From Phycisphaerales bacterium (lineage in GTDB: Bacteria; Planctomycetota; Phycisphaerae; Sedimentisphaerales; Anaerobacaceae), in assembly GCA_020343675.1 (NCBI GenBank), contig CP070806.1, positions 1,965,672 through 2,022,879 on the forward strand: DNA of 57,208 bases. Direction: 5' to 3'. The notes below the pieces were generated by a model, which was given only the letters and a program-made list of their open reading frames with translations, had not been told where the DNA came from and did no database searches. The position numbers were made by a program, and so were the translations under genes. Shown in pieces: positions 8,855-16,317 of the stretch (position 1 is its first letter; the number at the start of each line of letters is the position of its first letter).

Positions 8855-10456
8855 TCATTTTGCCGGAGGGTGGTTGCCCACGAGGGCCAAAGCGGTTTTG
8901 GCAACATCAGGGGCAAGATGGCTGATTTCACTGACGCGGCCGAAGTCGTTGGATAAGAGCATGATGTTTGCGGTCCGAGGGCCGTTGAGATCAAGGAATC
9001 GCTCCGTGCCGGCCGGCGGTCGGCAATTTCGAACCTGGATGTCTTTCGAATTGGTGCATCGAATCATGCCGGCTGCTCCGGCCTGGAAAGGCACATCGAT
9101 TGCGTCGAGGACGGCGTTCTCCACATCATCCAATACCACGGCGTGGCGATAATCTGAAGCGGCGGTCTCGAATTTCAAATTGTGCAATCTCAGATCTTCG
9201 ACATGTCGGCAGAAGAATCCATAGGCGGGTAGTGTACCGAACATCGTGCTCTCGGGATAGCTCTCCGGCTTTTCAGGGATCTCACGGGCTGCTTGTTCCC
9301 GGGTGCCTCCTCCTTCGAAACCCAGGCGAATGTCGCTGAGCGTTATGTTTTCAATCGAATGGCCCGGCAGGCCCGTGATCGAACAGCCGACCGGCGAGCA
9401 GTCGATGGCGACGATGTTGCTGACGATTACGTTGCGAAATTTTCCGACGTTGGGCTTGGGCTGGTCTTCTTCGTAGAGACGCGCCCGGTTTCCCAGCCGC
9501 ATGAAGATCGGCACCGTGACACCTTTGATAGTCAGGTTGGATACGACTACGCGGTCGAGAGTCCCGCCGTCGACGATTTCCAGCGCCAGGCCCGCCAACC
9601 CTCTCTGACGCCCATAAGTGACCTTCGAATAGCGGGGCGAGCATATCGTGCAGTTGGTGACGGTGATGTTCTGAAATCCGCCGCCGGACTCGGTGCCCAT
9701 TTTGATGGAATTGCAGTGACTGCTGACCACGCAATCCGAGATGGTTATATTTTCACAGGGCTTTCGGGACAGACTTTTCAAGACGATCCCGTCATCATCG
9801 GAGTCAACGACACAGCCGATGATGGAGACATCCCGGCAACTGTCGATGTTAAGACCATCGTTGTTGTAGGCGACGTGGTTGAAAACGGCGATCCCGCGAA
9901 TCGTGAGGCGGTCGCAATTGCGGTAATGCTGCATCCAACTGCCGGCGCTGCGCAGGCGCACGTCTTCGATCAGGACATCGGAACAGTTTTCAAGATAGAT
10001 ATTCTTCGGCCTCGCCCCTTTTTTGTATCTGAAATTGGCCCCCTGGCCGTCGATGGTGCCCCGGCCTCGGATGGCGATATTCTCAAGACCCTTGCCTGCG
10101 ATGATGCCCCAGTAACTGAACGTCTCGCCCTCTGTGCCCGCGAGCTTGTGAGGCCGGCCGTAGTCTTCTTTCTCTTTGCTGCCGAGTAGCACACAGCCCG
10201 AATCGAGCCAGAGAGTGATACGGCTTTCCAGATAGATCGTCCCCGTCAGCCAGGTCCCGGCTCCGAAGTACACTGTTCCGCCGCCCTCCCGGGCGCATCG
10301 TTCAACGGCATTCTGAATAGCTTCCGTACAGAGGGTTTTGCCGTCCGGTTTGGCGCCGAAATCAGCGACGTTGTATGTCTTCCCGCCCGGCCCGGCCATA
10401 ACTGAGCTACTGAGAAACAAGATTGAGAGAGTCGGAAGAAGTATGTTCTTTAGCAT
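8855..10456 (-). CDS. Secreted glycoside hydrolase family 28 (polygalacturonase-like)
   Basis: The 533-residue protein has a signal peptide (to about residue 21, ending VMAG) and opens the mature part with YNVADFGAKPDGKT, the classic start of pectin-degrading beta-helix enzymes. GH28 catalytic regions are present as NNDG (198-201) and SDDDG (219-223). The usual GHG element is replaced by SSHCNSIKMGTESGGG, a variant common in bacterial GH28-like proteins. Many coils such as CENITISDCVV show the right-handed beta-helix. It should hydrolyse galacturonan-type or related uronic-acid glycosides outside the cytoplasm. Long C-terminal coils beyond residue ~430 exceed the minimal family length. It is followed by the M14 lipoprotein gene. 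Confidence 0.88.
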   Translation of the reverse strand: MLKNILLPTLSILFLSSSVMAGPGGKTYNVADFGAKPDGKTLCTEAIQNAVERCAREGGGTVYFGAGTWLTGTIYLESRITLWLDSGCVLLGSKEKEDYGRPHKLAGTEGETFSYWGIIAGKGLENIAIRGRGTIDGQGANFRYKKGARPKNIYLENCSDVLIEDVRLRSAGSWMQHYRNCDRLTIRGIAVFNHVAYNNDGLNIDSCRDVSIIGCVVDSDDDGIVLKSLSRKPCENITISDCVVSSHCNSIKMGTESGGGFQNITVTNCTICSPRYSKVTYGRQRGLAGLALEIVDGGTLDRVVVSNLTIKGVTVPIFMRLGNRARLYEEDQPKPNVGKFRNVIVSNIVAIDCSPVGCSITGLPGHSIENITLSDIRLGFEGGGTREQAAREIPEKPESYPESTMFGTLPAYGFFCRHVEDLRLHNLKFETAASDYRHAVVLDDVENAVLDAIDVPFQAGAAGMIRCTNSKDIQVRNCRPPAGTERFLDLNGPRTANIMLLSNDFGRVSEISHLAPDVAKTALALVGNHPPAK

Positions 10457-10748
10457 GGTAAGGACCTTTCATACAACAAAATTCGTATGATGATGCACCC
10501 GATAATCTCGTTTATAGACAAAAGCCCGGATAAATCAAGAAAATGTTGTGGTCTGGACCGATCCCAGGACGGGGCAGTGCACTCGCGCGGTGAGAGAAGT
10601 TGAAGAGAGAATCGTGCTGCGAGCACCCGCAGCGGGCGGTTGGGTGGCGCTTGTCCGGCGCGGTTCGTAAAAGGCTGGGCTGGCCGGCGATCACGTACCC
10701 CGGGCGCCATGATCATTTACGCCGTGTTGTTATCGCAGGTGTGTGTGC

Positions 10749-10913
10749 TTAATCTTGCTCGTCAGCGTAGGGGTCGTCCTCGTCGAATACTTCCTCTTGC
10801 ACAGCTTCTGTCATGTCCGAACCGAGGTCCAGGTCAGAGAAATCTTCGACAAATTCGCACTCCAAATCGTGCTCTTCGAACGCGTCAAGGATATCACATT
10901 CTTCGTCCCACAT
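10749..10913 (-). CDS. Small highly acidic protein, unknown function
   Basis: A 54-residue frame begins MWDEECDILDAFEEHDLE and is dominated by Asp and Glu, with two Cys (6 and 15) and no membrane segment. AAGGAAG stands 6 bases before the ATG at 10913, which favours a real gene over the longer reading to 10961. It stands alone, ~290 bp from the GH28 gene and ~270 bp from the ADP-ribosylglycohydrolase, all on the minus strand. Acidic small proteins can act as inhibitors, chaperones or DNA mimics, but nothing here picks one. I do not recognise a family. Confidence 0.5.
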   Translation of the reverse strand: MWDEECDILDAFEEHDLECEFVEDFSDLDLGSDMTEAVQEEVFDEDDPYADEQD

Positions 10914-11183
10914 ATCTACTTCCTTTACCCGAATCGACCGGGAGTGAACATCGCCAATCACTTATCCCCATTTAGGTTATGAACCCGGCGGCCTTCTCTG
11001 AAATCCTATAGGAGGGCCTGTGTCTGCAATTTAATCCGCGCTATACGATGGTTTGCAGATGAGGTTCAAAGAATTTCCGCCCTCGCGCAGAAAAATTGGT
11101 CTCTGAACCCGTGGTATGGCCGGGGGAAAGAACGATTTCCATGTCCGAGCCGGCCTGGGGCAGGCACGGGAGCATAAACGGCC

Positions 11184-12377
11184 CTATTTCGTCGGAGCGG
11201 TCATGGATTCGACCTCCTCGACGGCCCGGCGTATTTTTCGCATCTCCGCCATGCACACTTGGTAGAGGCCTTCAGCGGCCTGCCGTGCCGTCCGTCGTGA
11301 GACGGTGTAGGGGTCATCCACGACCTCCGCCTCGACGATTCTGACCCATCCCGGCGGAAGGGCATCGATCCCTCGCAGGGCGCCGGCAAGGCCCCCGGCC
11401 ACATACGCCTTGCAGTCGGTGTCTCGACCGAGATTGACCGCGTAGATGATGGCCTCCTTCGGTTGCCCATCCGCCATGCGGAAGCACGCAAGTCCTCCGG
11501 AAAGCACTTCAACGGCATTGGATATCGGCTCGCCTTCGTAGCGTTTCTCGTAGAGAGGCCTCAAATCCTTCCAACTCTCCGCCTTCCCGGCCCAATCCTG
11601 CCCCCGCTGCACCTCCCTTCGGGCCTGCGGCGGCAATTGAGCCAGGGCCGTATCGATTATGGATTCGACGGTGGCGTTTGGCCGGAGGGCTTCGGCTGTC
11701 GCTGCGGCGATTCCAGCGCACACTTCAAGCGCATAGTTGCCCGGGCGGCCCTGAATGTCCTTGATCCGGCCCAGCTCGAGAGCATCTCTGGCCGCCTCGT
11801 CGGGCCGGCAGGCGTTGATCATGCCAATCGGCATAATCATCTTGCTGGTCCCGATGAATCCGGGCCAGGCGGCGTGCCGGCCCACCTCCCAGGCGGGCAG
11901 CCCCATCTTCAGCAGGTTGTAGATGATCATGTCCTGAGGGCCGAGAAGGTAGCCGAACTTGTCCGGGTCGATCTCTTCGATCCAGGTCCGGGCAAGATCT
12001 TGGCTCGTAATCCTGCCGCCTTTGGCGAGAATCGCCGAGGTGCAAAGCCGGTGCCTTTCGAATCCGTCCTCGGTCATCCCCGGCGGACGATGATGCGCGT
12101 ATCTGACCCAGTCCGGCCCGAATCGCTGGGGCCGGCGGGAACCTTTCTTGTCCTGAGGCAGAAGCGTATCGACGAGCCCGAGACGTTCTTCAATCTGCTG
12201 CCAGCTCTTGCCCTCGGTAACATCGCCCATGGAGTTGCCAATCGTCCCGGCGGCTTCGCAGCCGTAGATGCGCCGGAACAGCTCGGTGTTCGTACCGGCC
12301 CGGCCCTGCCCGAAGGCAGCTAAGGCGAAAAAGACAAACGCTAATGCGGTGGTTCTTGCGGTTCGATTTGTCCTCAT
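11184..12377 (-). CDS. Exported ADP-ribosylglycohydrolase family protein
   Basis: The 397-residue protein starts with a basic-hydrophobic signal (MRTNRTARTTALAFVFFALA, cleavage likely after GRAG). The ARH fold follows: AAGTIGNSMGDVTEG near the mature N terminus (the G-x-GD element binding one Mg) and NLGRDTDCKAYVAGGLAGALRG near residue 335 (the DTD element binding the other). These metal sites hydrolyse ADP-ribosyl or related glycosidic bonds. Export is unusual for a protein de-ADP-ribosylating enzyme, so the substrate may be a free ADP-ribose-like or sugar compound. The start at 12377 is chosen because AAGGAG lies 6 bases upstream; the open frame extends to 12890 only through antisense of tex. 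Confidence 0.87.
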   Translation of the reverse strand: MRTNRTARTTALAFVFFALAAFGQGRAGTNTELFRRIYGCEAAGTIGNSMGDVTEGKSWQQIEERLGLVDTLLPQDKKGSRRPQRFGPDWVRYAHHRPPGMTEDGFERHRLCTSAILAKGGRITSQDLARTWIEEIDPDKFGYLLGPQDMIIYNLLKMGLPAWEVGRHAAWPGFIGTSKMIMPIGMINACRPDEAARDALELGRIKDIQGRPGNYALEVCAGIAAATAEALRPNATVESIIDTALAQLPPQARREVQRGQDWAGKAESWKDLRPLYEKRYEGEPISNAVEVLSGGLACFRMADGQPKEAIIYAVNLGRDTDCKAYVAGGLAGALRGIDALPPGWVRIVEAEVVDDPYTVSRRTARQAAEGLYQVCMAEMRKIRRAVEEVESMTAPTK

Positions 12378-12537
12378 GGTCATCTCCTTGTCCTTTATTT
12401 GTCCTTGAAAAGACCTTCTTTGCACATCGTTCGGTCGATGCCCAAACATCGAGACACAGGATACCAAATCTCCTGAGAAGATGCAGGTTTTTTGTCGGTT
12501 CGCGCAGACGAAAGAGTAACAGGCAGCTCGGCAAAGC

Positions 12538-12566
12538 TTGAAAGCAACGGTTTCTGAGGATATAGT
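12538..12566 (+). promoter_or_regulatory. Sigma70-like promoter for tex
   Basis: TTGAAA (12538-12543), a 17-bp spacer and TATAGT (12561-12566) lie 53 bp upstream of the GTG start of tex, in the divergent gap with the ADP-ribosylglycohydrolase gene. Confidence 0.55.
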
Positions 12567-12618
12567 GGCCGCGTCTGAAAACAAAGTGTGATTGCCGCCA
12601 TAGCTGAAAGAGCAACGG

Positions 12619-14832
12619 GTGAACGAGAGCCACATCACGCAGATTGCTTCGGAGCTGTCGCTGAGGCCCCGCCAGGTTGAGGCGACCGCCGAGCTTCTTG
12701 AGAGCGGCTCGACGATCCCCTTTGTCGCCCGGTATCGCAAGGAATCCACCGGCAGTCTCGACGAAGTAGCCCTGACGGCCATACGCGACAGGCTGAGCCA
12801 GTTGAAAGAGTTGGATGCCAGGCGGCAGTCCATCATAAAATCCCTCCAAGAGCGAGGCCTGCTCACGGAGGAGCTGAGCGAGAAGGTCATGCAGGCCGGG
12901 ACGATGGCCGTGCTGGAGGATATTTATCTGCCATACCGGCCCAAGAGGCGTACGCGAGCGACAATCGCTCGCGAAAAAGGATTGGAACCTCTTGCCGAGC
13001 TCATCCTGGCCCAGGACCCGGCGACGGATCCCGACGTTGAAGCAATGGCCTTTGTCGATGAGGATAAAGGCGTCGAATCCGTCGAAGCGGCTCTTGCGGG
13101 CGCAAGGGATATCATCGCCGAAAAGGTCAATGAAGACCAGACGGCGCGCGCGAGGATTCGGGATTTGTTTCTCAAGAAGGGCTGTTTCCAGTCGAAGGTT
13201 GTGCAGGGCAAGCAGGAAGAGGGCTGCAAGTACGAGGACTACTTTGACTGGGAAGAGCCGGTGGCTAAGGCGCCGTCCCACAGGATTCTCGCGATGCGCC
13301 GAGGCGACAGAGAAGGTTTTCTGAGGTTGCAGGTCACCGCGCCGGAGGAACAAGCCGCACGGATTCTCGAAGGATTGTTTGTCAAAGGACAATCGGCGTC
13401 GTCGGCCCATGTGAAGGAAGCTGTTGCCGATAGCTACAAAAGACTCCTCTCGCCCTCGATGGAAACCGAGATTCTCGCGGCAACAAAACAGCGGGCCGAC
13501 GAGGAGGCCATAAGAGTCTTCGCCGACAACCTCCGCCAGCTTCTTCTGGCGCCTCCGTTGGGCCGGAAAAATGTCCTGGCCATCGACCCGGGCTTCCGCA
13601 CGGGATGCAAAGTTGTCTGTCTGGACCGCCAGGGCGGGTTGAGGCATTCTGATGTTATCTATCCGCACCAGGGCCAGAATAAGGCGGCATCGGAAGCGGC
13701 GAAAGTGGCCTCACTGTGTCAGGAGTATGAAATCGAGGCGGTCGCCGTCGGCAACGGTACGGCCGGCCGTGAAACCGAAACGTTTATCAGGAGCATCAAG
13801 CTCTCTGGGAATATCCCCGTAGTGATGGTTAACGAAAGCGGCGCCTCGATCTATTCGGCATCGAAAGCAGCGAGGGAGGAATTCCCCGACCAGGACGTAA
13901 CGGTTCGCGGCGCGGCCTCCATCGGACGAAGGCTCATGGACCCGCTGGCCGAGCTGGTCAAGATCGATCCGAAATCGATCGGCGTCGGCCAGTACCAGCA
14001 CGATGTGGACCAACCCCTGCTCAGGCAATGCCTCGACGACGTCGTTATCAGTTGCGTCAACAGCGTCGGCGTGGAGGTGAACACGGCCAGCAAGCAGTTG
14101 CTGACGTATGTCTCGGGGCTGGGGCCGCAGCTTGCTCAGAATATCATTGACTACAGGAGCGAAAGCGGGCCTTTCAAATCGCGAAAGGAGTTGCAGAAGG
14201 TTCCGCGCCTCGGAGCGAAAGCCTTCGAGCAGGCTGCTGGTTTCTTGAGGATACGGGACGCTGCGAATCCTCTCGATGCCAGCGCCGTGCATCCGGAAAG
14301 CTATCACGTTGTCGATGCGATGGCTGCGAGTGTTGGAAGCGCCGTTGCGGACCTGATGAAAGGTGAATCGCTTCGCAGGAGAATCCGGCTTCAGGATTAC
14401 GTCAGTGAGACGGTCGGCTTGCCGACTCTGAATGACATCATGCAGGAATTAGCGAAGCCGGGCCGGGACCCGCGCAAGCAGTTCGAGGCGTTCAGCTTCG
14501 CCGAAGGCGTGGCCAAAATGGAGGACCTTCAAGCGGGCATGAGACTGCCCGGCGTGGTCACTAACGTGACCGCCTTCGGAGCGTTCGTCGATATCGGCGT
14601 GCATCAGGACGGGCTCGTGCACATCAGCCAGCTCGCGAACCGTTTCGTGAAGGACCCGGGCGAGGTGGTGAAGGTCCACCAGAAGGTCTGGGTTACGATT
14701 CTCGAAGTGGACCTCGCCAGAAAACGAATCAGTCTCTCGATGAAAGAGGGCTCTGCGACAGCCCGTGGCGCCAAGCCAGGAAAGAAGCGGCCTAATACAG
14801 GATCGTTTTATCGGGAACCTGACCGTCCTTGA
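12619..14832 (+). CDS. tex: Tex, RNA-binding transcription accessory protein
   Basis: The 737-residue protein carries the full Tex architecture. The N-terminal helical domain has PFVARYRKESTGSLDE (residues ~34-49). A YqgF/RuvX-like nuclease-fold domain starts at NVLAIDPGFRTG (~317). Helix-hairpin-helix motifs occur in LLTYVSGLGPQLAQNII and GPFKSRKELQKVP. A C-terminal S1 RNA-binding domain contains GAFVDIGVHQDGLVHIS. E. coli Tex is ~770 residues, so length fits. The protein binds nucleic acid and affects transcription and stress tolerance in several bacteria. The start is GTG at 12619 with a weak site (GAGCAACGG) upstream. The last 41 bp overlap the 3' end of the convergent trmO gene. Confidence 0.96.
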   Translation: MNESHITQIASELSLRPRQVEATAELLESGSTIPFVARYRKESTGSLDEVALTAIRDRLSQLKELDARRQSIIKSLQERGLLTEELSEKVMQAGTMAVLEDIYLPYRPKRRTRATIAREKGLEPLAELILAQDPATDPDVEAMAFVDEDKGVESVEAALAGARDIIAEKVNEDQTARARIRDLFLKKGCFQSKVVQGKQEEGCKYEDYFDWEEPVAKAPSHRILAMRRGDREGFLRLQVTAPEEQAARILEGLFVKGQSASSAHVKEAVADSYKRLLSPSMETEILAATKQRADEEAIRVFADNLRQLLLAPPLGRKNVLAIDPGFRTGCKVVCLDRQGGLRHSDVIYPHQGQNKAASEAAKVASLCQEYEIEAVAVGNGTAGRETETFIRSIKLSGNIPVVMVNESGASIYSASKAAREEFPDQDVTVRGAASIGRRLMDPLAELVKIDPKSIGVGQYQHDVDQPLLRQCLDDVVISCVNSVGVEVNTASKQLLTYVSGLGPQLAQNIIDYRSESGPFKSRKELQKVPRLGAKAFEQAAGFLRIRDAANPLDASAVHPESYHVVDAMAASVGSAVADLMKGESLRRRIRLQDYVSETVGLPTLNDIMQELAKPGRDPRKQFEAFSFAEGVAKMEDLQAGMRLPGVVTNVTAFGAFVDIGVHQDGLVHISQLANRFVKDPGEVVKVHQKVWVTILEVDLARKRISLSMKEGSATARGAKPGKKRPNTGSFYREPDRP

Positions 14833-15268
14833 AGTGCTTATCCAGCCAGCCAGAGTTTGCGTTCTGTCGCACATCGAAGTATCTGACATACGGCTTTATG
14901 TCCAGTAGCGGCGTCTGGTCCAAGACGTCCACCTCTCGATAGTATAGCCTGTTTCCGTCAATCCTGCATATCTTCACCACAGACAACCCGATATGGTTCG
15001 GACGGTGAGGGCTCCGCATGGCGAAAACGCCATGCGGGCTGTCTTCGAGAAAGGGCTTACCCTGAATCTGCTCGGTGCTTGTCTTGTGAAAATAGTAGAG
15101 GATAATCGCATGGCTGAATTCCTCCAAATCCTTCAAGCCGTCACGATATTGCTCATAGATCTCAGCCCATGCCTCAACATCCGGCTTGAATATCCCCTGG
15201 ATCGGCATGTCCTTAGGCTCTTTGTAAGGCGAGTGTATGACGCCGATAGGATTCATCAAAATTTGCAT
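14792..15268 (-). CDS. trmO: TrmO, tRNA t6A37 N6-methyltransferase (UPF0066/YaeB family)
   Basis: The 158-residue protein has the family opening NPIGVIHSPYKEPKDMPIQG and the central signature SPHGVFAMRSPHRPNHIGLS, followed by LLDIKPYV. In E. coli, TrmO methylates the N6 of t6A37 in tRNA-Thr with SAM, using an unusual beta-barrel fold. This copy is only the barrel core, as in many bacteria and archaea that lack the E. coli C-terminal extension. Small homologues beside metal-cofactor genes are also annotated only as SAM-dependent methyltransferases. The start at 15268 has GAGGAG 8 bases upstream. It lies 32 bp after the NifX-like gene, probably in one operon, and its 3' end overlaps tex. Confidence 0.8.
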   Translation of the reverse strand: MQILMNPIGVIHSPYKEPKDMPIQGIFKPDVEAWAEIYEQYRDGLKDLEEFSHAIILYYFHKTSTEQIQGKPFLEDSPHGVFAMRSPHRPNHIGLSVVKICRIDGNRLYYREVDVLDQTPLLDIKPYVRYFDVRQNANSGWLDKHFKDGQVPDKTILY

Positions 15269-15300
15269 CGGTTGAGCTCCTCGCTGCTTTCGCATCTGAG

Positions 15301-15666
15301 TCAGTGACATCTGTGATTTTGGCAGGCGCTCTCAGCATCGATTTCGCTGAGTTCTTCGGCGGAGAAATTCTGGACGATCTCTTCTACCGTTGAGCGGTCC
15401 GTTCTCAATACACGGATTCGGCCCGAATGGAGTTTCTCCAATGCTCGCCGACCAAGGCCCCTGCATACGACGCAATCTATGCTCTTGCTTTTCAGATTGT
15501 CCATTGGATGGCAGGTCCCGTGCTCGTGTTCATGATCCGAATTGTTCACGATTTCATACGCGCCTGTTTTGGAATCGTAGATCGTCAAGTACGGCGCGCT
15601 GCCGAAGTGGTCGCAGAGCTCCGCGTGTTGACCTTTGTCGTCGGTGGTTGGGATACATAGTCTCAT
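15301..15666 (-). CDS. NifX/NifB C-terminal-like (dinitrogenase iron-molybdenum cofactor) protein
   Basis: The 121-residue protein starts MRLCIPTTDDKGQHAELCDHFGSAPYL, the signature of the Fe-Mo cofactor-binding family, followed by a VVCRGLGRRALEKL segment. A His-rich loop (SDHEHEHGTCHP) and closing Cys/His residues (ACQNHRCH) suggest metal binding beyond the usual fold. No nitrogenase genes lie nearby. Relatives in non-diazotrophs are small orphan proteins that may bind iron-sulfur or molybdenum clusters. Its start codon overlaps the stop of the DUF134 gene (ATGA), a sign of translational coupling, and AGGAG lies ~9 bases upstream. The same strand then continues into trmO. Function beyond metal or cofactor binding is inference. 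Confidence 0.87.
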   Translation of the reverse strand: MRLCIPTTDDKGQHAELCDHFGSAPYLTIYDSKTGAYEIVNNSDHEHEHGTCHPMDNLKSKSIDCVVCRGLGRRALEKLHSGRIRVLRTDRSTVEEIVQNFSAEELSEIDAESACQNHRCH

Positions 15667-16136
15667 ATTCGTAAGCTCCTGCATCTTCTTCTGCCTCGTC
15701 CGAAGCCGCCTCGCCGCGCGCCGCGGTCTTCTTCGGATCTGTGAATGTTCTCGTCTCGGCACTGGGGACAATCCGCCGGCCTTGGCGTCCCGTAGGGAAT
15801 CTCCCACGTGTGACCACACTGATGGCATTTGAATCTTTTCATTCCGCTCATTCGATAAACACCTCCGTCAATTCTCACGGCCCGGGCATTGACCAGGGCC
15901 TCTGCGATTTTCTTGTGGGCCGAGTTGATAATGTTCCCGAACGTCTGTCTCGATACGTTCATCTGCTCAGCGGCCTGCTCCTGGTACATCTCCTCCAGGT
16001 CCGCCAGCCGGATGGACTCGAATTCGTCCATGGTCAGGACCACTTCCTCCAATTCGCTCAGCGGTATCCCCCTGGGCTTGAAATAGCAAGCCTCCGGCCG
16101 AAAACCCACGTATCTGCATTTGCATGGTCTTGGCAT
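15663..16136 (-). CDS. DUF134 DNA-binding-like protein with zinc ribbon
   Basis: The 157-residue protein begins MPRPCKCRYVGFRPE, the DUF134 signature, then LTMDEFESIRLADLEEMYQEQAA. A helix-turn-helix (AEQMNVSRQTFGNIINSAHKKIAEAL) resembles sigma-factor region 4. After residue ~100 a zinc ribbon of two CxxC pairs (FKCHQCG and ADCPQC) is added, and an Arg/Gly-rich tail follows. DUF134 proteins are predicted transcription regulators and often neighbour NifX-like genes. Here the gene overlaps the NifX-like gene by 4 bp. The start ATG at 16136 has GGAG 6 bases upstream, and a good promoter lies just before it. Regulation of the downstream metal protein is inference. Confidence 0.85.
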   Translation of the reverse strand: MPRPCKCRYVGFRPEACYFKPRGIPLSELEEVVLTMDEFESIRLADLEEMYQEQAAEQMNVSRQTFGNIINSAHKKIAEALVNARAVRIDGGVYRMSGMKRFKCHQCGHTWEIPYGTPRPADCPQCRDENIHRSEEDRGARRGGFGRGRRRCRSLRI

Positions 16137-16169
16137 TGTCAACTCCGGAAGTTATTAGCATATGCCAGT

Positions 16170-16198
16170 AATATATCGGCAATCATTTGACTGGTCAA
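16170..16198 (-). promoter_or_regulatory. Sigma70-like promoter for the DUF134-nifX-trmO run
   Basis: On the minus strand TTGACC (16198-16193), a 17-bp spacer and TATATT (16175-16170) stand 34 bp before the DUF134 start codon, a close match to consensus. Confidence 0.65.
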
Positions 16199-16232
16199 GA
16201 TATTTTTTCCCGGAAATTGCGAATAGTCGGTA

Positions 16233-16260
16233 TTGACATTTCTATACCGGACCTGAGAAT
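16233..16260 (+). promoter_or_regulatory. Possible promoter for the exported protein at 16318
   Basis: A perfect TTGACA (16233-16238) is followed after 16 bp by GAGAAT (16255-16260), a weak -10. It faces away from the DUF134 promoter in the same gap. Confidence 0.35.
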
Positions 16261-16317
16261 TTCCTTTGTGCCGATTCTTTTGACTGAGGCTCTTCTATCG
16301 ACGGGGAGATGAAGATC

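Noticed and set aside
8258..10189. Long plus-strand frames opposite the M14 and GH28 genes
   Set aside because: They are antisense shadows of GC-rich genes, with no ribosome-binding sites and no family motifs.
12378..12890. 171-codon extension upstream of the ADP-ribosylglycohydrolase
   Set aside because: It is antisense to tex and lacks protein-like sequence. The signal peptide start at 12377 has a good site.
15301..15666. Nitrogenase gene cluster suggested by the NifX-like protein
   Set aside because: No nifH, nifD, nifK or nifB is present in the window, and orphan NifX-like proteins are common in non-diazotrophs.
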